NCBI RefSeq assembly: GCF_004379255.2
Contig: NC_056049.1
Span: forward strand, 7,006,001-7,070,000
Source of the DNA: Salvia splendens
Taxonomy: Eukaryota > Streptophyta > Magnoliopsida > Lamiales > Lamiaceae
Reading direction: 5' to 3'
Length of the DNA: 64,000 nt
Positions 1 to 10,478 of the stretch are shown one piece after another. Both the position numbers and the translations under genes were made by a program. The notes below the pieces were generated by a model, which was given only the letters and a program-made list of their open reading frames with translations, was not told the DNA's origin and made no database searches. The stretch's first letter is position 1, and every line of letters begins with the position of its first letter.

Positions 1-126
1 GAAAACTGTCGCCGCTGCTCATTTCGAAACCATCATAACCACAGCGCCGGCAAGTTCAGAATTCAGAAGAAGGAAAACCGAATAAAGTAAAATTTCCGGT
101 GTTGGATATCTGAATACTAGACAGAA

Positions 127-1968
127 ATGGGGGTTGAAGCATCCCTAGGTAGTTATGTGGCGTCTCTGTCGGCAGAGAAAGTTAAATCAACCAAAAAATC
201 GGATGCCGGTAGCCAAGTTAGTAATTCTGGTGACGGGGTATATTGCCATCAGGTAAGTCCTGTTCATACCAAAAACTCCTGATTCATTTTTTTAATTATA
301 GTATTTCATTTAAGCTGGGATGGATCAGTTCATTGAGCTGCAGAATTTCCCCGAAGGCTAACTTCACTCTAAAATTCATATAGCTGTGGAAATGAATGTG
401 CCTAAACTGGTTTTCGTTTCTTTTTCTCACATGTAAACTCAATGCTGCAGTGTCGTCAAAAAACCAGGGCACCCGCAGCAGCATGCAAGAATCTTACGAA
501 GAAGAAACCCTGTTTAGTAAAGATGTGTCGCAGATGCCTATGGACAGTGGCGGATACAGAAATTTTACTCTGGGGTACAAAAAATGATCTGGGGTACAAA
601 AAATGTGGGAACAGACTTGAGCAGTGTGGCTGGCATTGATGTACCTGCAGAAGATGCTGGCCATGCTTTGGAGTTTCTACAATTCTGTTATGTTTTTGGA
701 GAGGCAAGTCACTCTACTCATATACTATAATTAGTAGCTACTGATGGTTATTTGAAAATAAGCTGGTATCATACATATGGATTTTCCTATTACAAATGCG
801 CTGCATCTTCCATTTTCAATCTTTTTAGGTTGCTGTCCTTATCTAGATATCATGAACATTCATTTTGACATATTGACCCAATATTCTCAGTGCTTGCAGC
901 TATTGTATTCATGTAAGATAATGATTTCTGGTTTATTTTTTCTTATTACTTTGAAATCATCTAGTGTTTCATGATTAGTCGTTCTTCTGTTTGAAATGTT
1001 TTCTCGTTGGTAATCACTATTTCCAATTAGCATCTCTGGTGTTATATAGTACACCAGTACCTTTATCGCTATGGCTTTACTTATCTTTATGGTTTGCTTC
1101 CTCTAATGAGCAACAGATCCTAAAATTGAAAGATGGGGAAGCATTATGTGTCCTTCGAGATATATTTCATGGGCGAACTGCAAAGCAAGGAAGATCATGT
1201 CCGGTTGTCCTGTTTCATGTACACCTGCTATCAATAATTAAAGAGGAAGAGGGAGAGAAGTATGACCCTTGATTTAGTAACAATTGACAAGTCAGGATCA
1301 GGATCTATTCTGCTGGTATAAATGGTTTTCCTTTTTGTGTATAGGGTTGTGAAGTCGAATCCGAGCTCGTGGTTCAGTGAAATGCTTTGCTGAATCTGAA
1401 CGTGTTCTTAAAATGCCGGGGATGCATTATTTAGAGAAGGCTGCCGACTATGATGCTTTAAATGCTTCAGAAATGCTTAGGGTCTTAAATCTGATATGCA
1501 CGAAGTAAGGATCTTTCTGTTTTAAGTTATACATGCCACTTCCTTTTCATTTCTCACCTATATTGATTTTCTTCTATTCCTTATGCCACATAAAGCTAAG
1601 AAATTTGATAGAACATCAAAAAACACAATTTGACCAGAAAGCAAAGGAAGCTAAACTTAAGGTTTTTGAAGCAAGAGGCGAGGTAATTAAACATTATACA
1701 CCAGTTATGAAACTAGACTTATATCAGATTTGTTCCTCTTCTCATACTTTACTCTCAATAGATAAAGATAATAAAAGAGGACACTGCCAAAGCTATTGAT
1801 GCAAGGGATGGGGAGCAGGAAGCAATTGTTTCTCTTAATAGATCTGCTGCAAAGCTAGCTCATGGAAAGCTGCTTGAGTCAGAGGCAATGCTTTTGAAGC
1901 GGAAGTTCTGTATTATTTATTGTTAAAGTGTGTGTGTGTGTGAAGAGATTCAAATGAGAATCTCTATT
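127..1968 (+). pseudogene. Decayed copy of a CDCA7/R1-like zinc-finger gene (zf-4CXXC_R1 + DDT-like)
   Basis: This is a broken duplicate of the gene at 5407-8989; homology begins at the window edge and runs to about 1968. Exon 1 (127-252) starts MGVEASLGS and ends in CHQ before a GTAAGT donor. Exon 2 starts at 451 with CRQKTRAPAAACKN, the first CXXC block of the zf-4CXXC_R1 domain. About 600 bp present in the intact copy (the other CXXC blocks and the next exon) are missing after 541 and replaced by about 60 bp of unrelated filler, so the frame is lost before the DDT-like segment (610-710). Later exons are recognisable at 1114-1252, 1345-1508, 1595-1681 and 1761-1905, but small indels break them, for example near 1370 and 1500. 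The final two exons are absent. A functional short protein is unlikely. Confidence 0.85.
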
Positions 1969-2004
1969 TAAATTGAGAACATGAGAATTCCTTTTTAAAC
2001 ATGG

Positions 2005-2195
2005 CTCTTGGTTTCTCCATAGCGCATTTGGCAGCGCCGAGGTTGGTAACCTTAATTTCACGGGTTCAAAACCCGCCACCCGCTGGGAGACTTTCGGTTT
2101 TAATCTGCAAACCCGATCGAGCAGGTTTAGTTGGATTTTGCCAAAGGCGGGTTTGGTACACTTGTGGTCAAACCAATAATATAATAATAAAAGAC
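2005..2195 (+). repeat. tRNA-derived SINE-like sequence
   Basis: A polymerase III-like promoter is visible: an A-box-like TAGCGCATTTGG at 2020-2031 and a good B box GGTTCAAAACC at 2063-2073, spaced as in tRNA-derived SINEs. A tRNA-unrelated body follows, with an AT-rich tail from about 2175. It sits just past the end of homology of the upstream pseudogene. No clean target duplication was found, so the limits are approximate. It does not fold into a convincing functional tRNA. Confidence 0.5.
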
Positions 2196-2199
2196 TTAA

Positions 2200-2692
2200 C
2201 ATATATTTATAATATGTGTAGTATAAAAAGATTTTCCATAAATTAAGAAAATAAATCAAATCCTAACTATTATGAAATAAAACAAATCCAAACAACTATA
2301 ACAATAATCGTAAAATAAGCTAATTAGGAGTAATATGGAGATTATCAATTTATTTCCAAAATTAATAAATAAAATCTATGCCTTTATCACATATGCCTCA
2401 AATTTACTAGTACAAGGCATGTACTACAGACAACAGTGGAATCTGGTTTGCCCTGCAGCATTTGTTACTGATATTATTTACTTCTACTTTTATGAATGTT
2501 CATTTATTCAGTTTCCAAGATTATATGTATTGTGTTTGGGTAATAAGAATCTTACCACTCAATCCTAGATGGATAATAATAATGTGATAATTAGCTATAG
2601 TCACCCTCTCCAACTAAAATAATTTCACAACTCAAACTTATACTATATCTCATAATTATTTTGCCCAGCAAACCGAATATCCACTTATAGAA
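2200..2692. other. AT-rich intergenic DNA, nothing recognised
   Basis: Reading frames here are short, AT-rich and without conserved motifs. No gene or repeat was recognised. Confidence 0.5.
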
Positions 2693-2945
2693 TACTCTCT
2701 CCGTCCCCGATTAATTGTCACTCTTTTCCATTTCAGTCCGTTCCTCAATAATTGTCACACTTCATTTTTACCATAAATGGATATAGGTCCCACATTCCAC
2801 TAACTCACTTCACTCCAATTTTATTATAAAACCAATATAAAAAGTGGGTCTCACATGCCACTAACTTTTTCAACCAACTTTTCTTTACATTTCTTAAACC
2901 TGTGTCCGGTCAAAGAGCGACAATTAATTGGGGACGAAGAGAGTA
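2693..2945. mobile_element. Stowaway-type MITE (Tc1/mariner)
   Basis: The left end TACTCTCTCCGTCCCCGA and the right end TCGGGGAC-type sequence ending GAGAGTA are inverted repeats of each other over about 27 bp with one or two mismatches. The element is flanked by TA, the Tc1/mariner target. It is 253 bp long with no coding capacity, typical of Stowaway elements mobilised by plant mariner-like transposases. Confidence 0.9.
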
Positions 2946-3085
2946 TAAATGTTTGCATAATTATTTCAATTAGTATTGAATTTAATCATGATTTTTTTTG
3001 TTGAAGAAGCATAGAGAAATTATCAAAATAATATTATAAAAATTTGAATTATTAATTTAATATGGGAAATTTAAAGAATTTATAT

Positions 3086-3235
3086 AGTTTTTTTTGTTTA
3101 ATGAAAAAGGAAAAGTATTACCGATTGCAATTAAGACAATTCATTGTTGCTTATCTAACAATGCCTACACAAGTTATAACGACAATTACCATATGTATCA
3201 TTTCTGATTTATATCTCTCGCAATCTCTATTATAT
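3086..3235. repeat. Unit 1 of a 150-bp tandem triplication
   Basis: This stretch (landmarks AAGTATTACCG, TTGCAATTA, ACCATATGTATC, TATCTCTCGCAAT) recurs at about 4217-4364 and 4365-4512. Units 1 and 2 are separated only by the Stowaway-type element at 3235-4216, so the element appears to have landed at a junction of a pre-existing tandem array. No coding function is seen. Confidence 0.75.
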
Positions 3236-4216
3236 ACTCCATCCGCCCCGCTTTAGCAGTCCCAGTTGATCAATTTCGGGCGTCCCGCTATAGGAGTCTC
3301 GGTTGGACTCGGTACATAAAAAATGATTTTATTCCAATTTTAAAATCAATTAAACAACTAAATATAAAAGCCAATTAAAAAAAAAACTTTCACATTCCCC
3401 TCATTTCCACCCCTCATTTCTCTCTCTCTCTCTCTCTGTGTGTGTGTGCGTGTTTACTCCGCCCCTTCCCTGCGAACCATAGATCTGGAGATCAAGATCC
3501 GCCGCCATCCCGAACCCTGTGTTTACTCCTCCCTCTCTCGTGCTTAAATGGAAACCCTAAACCCACAATCTCCACAGACACTACCTTCTCCACCACCATC
3601 TCCGCGGGTCTATTGGTCATTCGACCAAAGCTATGGGTCAATTGAGAGTGAGATCGCCACTCATGACTCCCTTATTCCAACCTTTCTGATGTTTTGTGTT
3701 TAAGACACCCCCGTTTTTTGGGTTTGGAGGTTTATGCACTGCCCAGTGATTGTTCTGCCTTGGTGGGGTTTTTGGTTTGGTGGTGTGTTGTGAATTGGTG
3801 GTGTTGTGGGTTGCTGGTGTGATTGACTTGGTTCCTGCTTACTTGCTGCTTCATTACATTTTGCTTCAAGAGGGAAATTTCCCAAAATGTATTCCCACCT
3901 TTTTTGTTAATGAAAATTTTGAAGTTGGATTGAATTTAATTTTCTTTGTTTGTCCAGTCCACAGGGTTTTCGAATTTTGGTGTGTTTACAGAAATTAAAA
4001 AGTCATTAATATTAATATTGCTAAGTTAAAAAAGAAAAAAAATCTATTGAATGATAGTAACAGCAGAAAGTAAGCATTAAAAAAAGTGTTTAAGTGTAAA
4101 ATTGTTAAAAAGTGGGTCCTAACATTCACTACAATATTTATTTATTACACACTCAAACTCTTCTTAAAACATGTGCCCAACTCAACCGGGACTGCTAAAG
4201 CGGGACGGGGGGAGTA
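3235..4216. mobile_element. Long Stowaway-type element, non-autonomous
   Basis: The terminal inverted repeats are TACTCCATCCGCCCCGCTTT at the left and its near-complement ending GGGGGGAGTA at the right; about 30 bp match, with TA at the borders. At 982 bp it is long for a MITE. It contains a CT/GT simple repeat (3419-3450) and GC-richer sequence at 3470-3660 that resembles the exon-like filler of the elements at 28354 and 46456, but no open frame of convincing quality. No transposase catalytic motifs are visible. Confidence 0.8.
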
Positions 4217-4512
4217 GCTTTTTTGCTTATTCGAAAAGGAAGAGTATTACCGGTTGCAATTATGACAACTCATTGTTGCTTTTCTGACAATGGCTACACT
4301 GGTTATAACGACCATTACCATATGTATCGTTTCCTATTTATATCTCTCGCAATTCTCCTAGTAGTTTTTTTTTGCTTATTCGGACAGGGAGAGTGTTGCC
4401 GGTTGCAGTTATGACAACTCATAGTTGCTTTTATGACAATACTGACACTAGTCATATCAACAATTACCGTATGTCTCATTTCCTATTATATCTCTCACAA
4501 TCCCCAATTATC
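4217..4512. repeat. Units 2 and 3 of the 150-bp tandem triplication
   Basis: Two adjacent diverged repeats begin at about 4217 and 4365. Both carry GCTTATTCG, TTACCGGTTGCA-type and ATGACAACTCAT landmarks and correspond to the single unit at 3086-3235. Short frames across them are repeat shadows rather than genes. Confidence 0.75.
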
Positions 4513-5259
4513 CATTGTGTTTCTATCCGTTTTAATTTTTTTTGTCAAATGGTCTTGGCAACTGCTTAACGAAAAATGGGTCATTTCAATTTTAGATTTT
4601 TAATCCTAAAAATTTGATCATGTAATTTACAAATTTTTAATATAGTTATCTATTTTTTTTTGTGATCTTAGAATTTTAACGTAATATTTTATTTTATTAT
4701 TGCCAATTAAGTGAAATATGAATGATAAAATTAAGAAATTGGAAAAATGAATTTAGCAGTGGAGATCCACTGTTATTGGGTGAATTTATGGAGAGTGTTT
4801 TTTGTTTAAAAGTCGATGCAGAGTTGATCCTTTCACCAGATTAAATTGCTTAAATTGTTCTTCAATTCGATTGTCATTGCCAATGCCCTTACCCTTGCCT
4901 TTTTCAGACCCAACAACGGGAATATGGAGCACTAATTAAAATTGGGTTAATGATTGGGAATTATGGGATTTAAGTTTCATTTGAGCCATTATGTAACTAA
5001 AATACTGTAATAGTAATAAAGTCATAATATGCGTATAATAATGAAGTCAATATAGAAATGATTATTTTTATTGTTTTAGTTAATTTTGAATTAATAAATT
5101 TCTGTACTGTTCTGTTTAGTGTTTACAGATCAATCCTATACACAAAACCGAGCTAAGATAGGCGGGAAACACGAAACGGAAACGGAATCGGAAAAAAAAT
5201 TAATGCAGATGACTCCACCCCTCCAAAGATTCTAGGGCAAAATTTCCCAATTCTGCCGA
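4513..5259. other. AT-rich spacer before the duplicated gene promoter
   Basis: No gene or element was recognised. Homology to the start of the window (the duplicated promoter and 5' leader) begins at about 5278 with GCCGCTGCTCATTTC. Confidence 0.5.
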
Positions 5260-5406
5260 ATATTAGTATTTATAATTGTTGCCGCTGCTCATTTCAAAAC
5301 CATCAAAAATCCTCCACCCTCAGCGCCGGCAAGTTCAGATTTTAGAAGAAGGAAGACCGAATTAAGTAAAATTCCCGTTGTTTTTGTCCAGAATTACTAG
5401 ACGGAA

Positions 5407-8400
5407 ATGGCGGTTGAAGCATCACTAGGTAGTTCAGTGGCGTCTCCGTCGGCAGAGAACGGTAATTCAACCGGAAAATCGGCTGTCCGTAGCCAAGTTA
5501 GTGGTGACGGGGTACACTGCCATCAGGTAAGTCCTATTCATACCTAAAATTCCTGATTTCATTTAAGCTAGAATGGATCAGTTCATTGAGATGCAGAATT
5601 TTCACTTTATAAATTCTTCATATAGCTGCGGAGATGAATGTTCCTAAACTGGTTTTCGTTTCTTTTTCTCGCATGTGAACTCAATGCTGCAGTGTCGTCA
5701 AAAAACCAGGGTTCCAGCAGCAGCATGCAAGAATCACATTAAGAATAAACCGTGTTTAGTAAAGATATGTAGCCGATGCCTATGGAACAGGTTATAAATG
5801 CTTTCTGTTTACTAGGATTAGCTCTTGATTTAGGCACTCGAAGTGGCAAGTGTATTGAAGTTCTTGGATCCAGGTACAATGAAAAGGTGGAGGAAGTAAC
5901 TAGTTTGGAGGAATGGAAATGCCCGAAATGCAGGGGCGTTTGCAACTGCAGTGTGTGCATGTGAGTTTTCTGACTTATTTATCCATGACCGTCTGGTGTT
6001 TTTTACTGTTTACCAACCATGTCATTCAGGAAGAGAAGGGGACATCAACCCATCGGTGCACTTACCAGTGCAGCAAAAGCGACTGGATTCTCTTCCGTCA
6101 CCGAGATGCTAACTGCTGAGGGTTCAGATAATGGAAAGGTTGGTAATGCCATGAATGGGTCTCTGGAAAATGTAGGCACCTTAAAGATAACAATTGCTGA
6201 TTTTGTGATCTGCCGCATTATTTTTTTATCTAATGTTGTGCTTCTGAAATCAACAGGATGCATTATCTGCTAGAAAGAAAGGGAAGGAAAGGTTGAATGC
6301 AGATGATAATACCTCTTCAAAGAAAATGAAACATTCTAAATTGGCTGAAACCAGCCAGACTATTCCTAAAGAAATTGTGCTGCCAGTGGGAACAGACTTG
6401 AGCAGTGTGGCTGGCATTGATGTACCTGCAGAAGATGTTGGCAATGCTTTGGAGTTTCTAGAATTTTGTTATGTTTTTGGAGAGGCAAGTCACTCTACTC
6501 ATATAGTACTAATTAACAGTTACTCATGGTTATTTGAAAAGAAGCTGTTATCATGCATATGGATTTTCCTATAACAAATGCGCTGCATCTCCCATTTTCA
6601 ATCTTTTTAGGTTGATGTCCTTATCTAGATATTCATAAACATTCATTTTTGACATATTGAACCAATATTCTCAGTGCTTGCAGCTATTGTATTCATGTAA
6701 GATAGTGATTTCTGGTTTACTTTTTCATATTGCTTTGAAATCATCTAGTGTTTTATGATTAGTCGTTCTTCTGTTTGAAATGTTTTCGCGTAAGTAATCA
6801 CTATTTCCAATTAGCATCTCTGGCATTATATAGTACACCAGTACCTTTACCGCTATGGCTTTACTTATCTTTATGGTTTGCTTCCTCTAATGAGCAACAG
6901 ATCCTAAAATTGAAAGATGGGGAAGCATTATGTGTCCTTGAAGATATATTTCATGGGCGAACTGCAAAGCGAGGAAGATCATGCCCGGTTGTCCTGTTTC
7001 ATGTACACCTGCTATCAATAATTAAAGAAGAGGGAGAGAAGTATGACTCTTGATTTAGTAACAATTGACAAGTCAGAATCTATTCTGCTGGAATAAATGC
7101 TTTTCCTTTTCGTGTATAGATTTCCAAAGCCGTATCCGAGCACGTGGTTCAGTGTGCTGAAGAAATGCTTGGCTGAATCTGAATGTGTTCTTGAAGTGTT
7201 GGGGATTAGTTATTTAGAGAAGGCTGCTGACTCTGATGCTTTAAATGCTTCAGAAATGCTTAGGGTCTTAAATCTGCTATGCATTCATGCTCTTGGCACG
7301 AAGTAAGGATCTTTCTGTTTTAAGTTATACATGCCACTCCCCTTTTATTTCTCACCTAGGTAGATTTTCTTCTACTCCTTATGCACAGAAAGCTAAGAAA
7401 TTGGATAGAACACCAAAAAACACAATTTGACCAGAAGGCAAAGGAAGCTAAACTTAAGGTTTTTGAAGCAAGAGGCGAGGTAATTAAACGTTCTCATCAG
7501 TAAATACACCTGTTGTGAAACTAGACTTACATCAGATTCCTTCCTCTTCTCATACTTTACTCTCAACAGATAAAGACTTTGAAGCAGAAAATAAAAGGGG
7601 ACACTGCCAAAGCTATTGATGCTAGGGATGGGGAGCAGGAAGCAATTGTTTCTCTTAATAGATCTGCGGCAGAGCTAGCTCATGGAAAGCTGCTTGAGTC
7701 AGAGGCAATGCTTTTGAAGCGTAAGTTCTGTGATATTTATGCTGCTGTTTATTGTTAAACACGTGTCCGTGTTTGTGTGTGTGTGGTGTGTGAAGAGATT
7801 CAAATGAGAATCCCTCCAATCTCAAACGCATTTTAGAATGCGTCTCACTTGAAGTAAATACGCATTTGCCAAATGCGTTTTTTTCCATATTTATAATTCA
7901 AAAAAATATTCCCCTTTCGGAGATCTATATTTTATTTTCACCCTAAAATACAAAAAGCCGCGGGTACCTGCACCCGAAAATACTTATGTGGAATACGGCA
8001 CGTATCTGGAATATGCATTCTAGAATGCGTCTCACTAGAAGTAAATACGCTTTTTCCTAATGCATTTTTTCCCATATTTATAATTTTAAAAAAAATTCCC
8101 CTTTCAGAAATCTATATTTTGTTTTTTCCCTAAATTACAAAAAAGCCGCGGGTTCCTGCACCCGAAAAATCGAGATTTCCCCTACCCTCATCTGATGCCC
8201 GGAATACCAGCAGCGGGTACACAAACCCGATGGATGTCGGTACCCACAGCCACAATTTTTCTTGAAACCCTTTCTATTTCATTATTGGGACGATTAGTCA
8301 TGAAAATTACAGCTCAATTTCATGCATGCGAGCACTTTGAAATGTTGCTACATGAGAATTGTCTTAACATAATAGCTCTCCAGAAAGTTTGGTCTCCTAT

Positions 8401-8989
8401 TGCTTGTATCCTCAACCTTAATTTTTCAGCCTGCCCATTACTTGGCATCTAAAAGTCTAAAACATTAATCAATCTTTTGACCTTTCTATAAATTTCAATG
8501 CTGAGTGGGAGTCAAAACCACTTTAGTACTGTGTTGTAACTAATATTTTTTCTAGATTTGCTTTATCGCATAACCTCTCCAACTTGTCCGCAAAGTATGA
8601 TTCTGGCATAATAAATTACAATTGTAGCTTCAACTTTTGATAACACAGTTGATTAAATCTATGTGGGTACAAAAACTTGTCTAACTGATGCCATCTCTCA
8701 TTTAAATCAGTTGATCAGACAGCTGATGCTATAAGAGTAGAGCCCATCTTCACAGACTGCAGTGGTCATATGTATTGGAAATTGAAATGTGCTGATGAAT
8801 GTGATGTACTGCATCAAGGTAAGTAACACGGAAAATGTTTTATTGTATCATTTGCTGTTGAGCATGGCTAACTATAATCTCCTACTGCTAGATGTTGGGA
8901 AAGGGGATACTCTTACCTTAAATGAAAAATGGTTTGCTCTCAGTGCTGAAGAAAAAAAAGAAATTGAGAAGAATATTACTACAAGGTAA
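5407..8989 (+). CDS. CDCA7/R1-like zinc-finger protein (zf-4CXXC_R1 + DDT-like), 11 exons
   Basis: Probable exons are 5407-5526, 5693-5790, 5874-5960, 6030-6171, 6257-6484, 6901-7040, 7120-7302, 7389-7479, 7570-7720, 8711-8818 and 8892-8989, giving one open frame of 481 residues. Residues about 38-105 hold the cysteine cluster of the monoamine-oxidase A repressor R1/CDCA7 domain (CHQC, CSRC, CPKC, CSVC), followed by KRRGHQPIGALT. A DDT/WHIM-like segment follows (GTDLSSVAGIDVPAEDVGNA), then charged helical sequence and a C-terminal W-rich block (MYWKLK, EKWFAL). The family is nuclear; CDCA7 in animals recruits the HELLS remodeller, and plants have several relatives with this two-domain layout. 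The intron after exon 5 uses a GC donor (GAG|GCAAGT), unless an upstream GT is used. The stop at 8987 overlaps a possible GTAAAC donor, so a short extra exon cannot be excluded. The exon 4 donor could also be at 6138. Confidence 0.85.
7834..8169. repeat. Tandem repeat inside the last long intron of the CDCA7-like gene
   Basis: Two copies of about 148 bp (7834-7980 and 8021-8169) share TAGAATGCGTCTCACT, GAAGTAAATACGC, CATATTTATAATT and the GC-rich tail GCCGCGGG plus CCTGCACCCGAAAA. The repeat period is 187 bp. They lie in the 990-bp intron 7721-8710, just beyond the point where homology with the upstream pseudogene stops, so this DNA arrived, or was lost from the other copy, after duplication. 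Confidence 0.8.
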
Positions 8990-9807
8990 ACTATCTTCTC
9001 ATTCAAGTTAATGTGTTTTTTCCTAGTTGCATAGTTAAAATTATGGTAAGCACCACATAACACTCTAGGAAAACTTATACACATGATGAATTCTGTCACT
9101 TGGGAATCTTAAAGATGCCTGGGGAGATTATGCAATCATAGAAATTAGTATGAAAGTTATAGGAGTTACTCAGCTGTGGCTGTTATGACTGATAAAATTA
9201 GGGCAACATCTTAACTAAATTATGGTTTGGTACATTGGTTATGTGCAGAAGACACAAAACAGGGCTCCACTGTTCGCATGCACATTTGTCTTTTTATGTA
9301 TTTTCATAATTGTACAGGTATGGGATTGGGGCTTTGGGGGGGGGGGGGGGGTATTCTTCAATTACTCTAGTTGGCATTTTGAAATAATCACAACTGAGGT
9401 CTGAGGGTGATAAGGATAGTCATTGATGTGGCAGCAGCTATATCGGGAGTTGAAGAGGGTAAAGTCGACTTTGTTCGGAGTCTTTTCTTTAGTTCTTTGT
9501 GTTTTAGTTGGAGGCTTGGGGGCATGCTTATCTCTAGTAGTTTGTATTTTTGCCCTAAATTAGAAAAAACCTACACAATAATCTTTACAAAATCCCAATA
9601 AAGCTTCCACCTCGAATGTACTTGAAATAGATTTCTGTCCGGTTTTGACCTCACTAAATGCTCTTTATTACAGGGGAGAGTAACAGCACCAGGTCCTCGT
9701 CTTTTTCTGATTTTGGCATCCCCAACGATATCTACTACATACAGTAACTCACAAACATGCTAACGTTGTGGGCATCAGCTTCTCATAACTACACCAGTGG
9801 CAGTAGG
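8990..9807. other. 3' flank of the CDCA7-like gene
   Basis: Probable 3' untranslated and spacer sequence. A run of 16 G residues occurs at 9336-9351. No further gene or element was recognised. Confidence 0.45.
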
Positions 9808-10011
9808 TACTACCTCTGTCCCACTAAAGATGTCCACATTCTTGAGTGGCACGGGATTTTTGGAGGGGTTGTTAGGGGGAGTAAGTAGAGAGAAAAAGGT
9901 AGTTGAATATTTTAACGAGGAGAGATTTATTTCCAAATATAGAAAGTAGACATCTTGGGTGGGACAAACTAAAAAGGAAAGGTGGACATCTTGAGTGGGA
10001 TGACGGGAATA
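9808..10011. mobile_element. Stowaway-like MITE
   Basis: The left end TACTACCTCTGTCCCACTAA and the right end (TGGACATCTTGAGTGGGATGACGGGAATA) are imperfect inverted repeats of about 30 bp with TA at both borders. The internal sequence repeats the GTGGACATCTTG motif, as is usual for plant Stowaway elements. It is 204 bp and non-coding. Confidence 0.7.
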
Positions 10012-10478
10012 CTTGTTTAGAACATAGCTCTTATTTTTGTATTCAAGACAATTATGCAGTCAACCTACATTCCTTGATTACCTTTACCAGTCTGTACATT
10101 TATAGTTTTATACCATACACTGATATATCTGTTGGGGGTTTAGCATTATTTGTAAATACAAATTGGAGGTTATTAGAATTATTTTTGTATTGTAGTCTCC
10201 ATGATGCATCTCGTGCAATATATTGACTTGTTTGCAGGGTTTGCCATACATGTATATCTGATTTGATATAGTAGTTATTTGAGTTACAAATGTGATTTAA
10301 GCAATTTCTTTGAAAGACAGGGATATGGGGCCAGAGATAATCCACTTGTTGCTTCCACTATAGATTATATAACAGAAATAGTTTGTGATATACAGCAGGG
10401 TAGCAAAAATGTAGAATAACCCAACCCCTGAATGGTATATTCTATTGAATTTCCAACAAGAGCTCGTAGGCTGTCTGC

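Noticed and set aside
2001..2246. Plus-strand frame of 81 codons
   Set aside because: It lies over the SINE-like sequence and shows no protein similarity.
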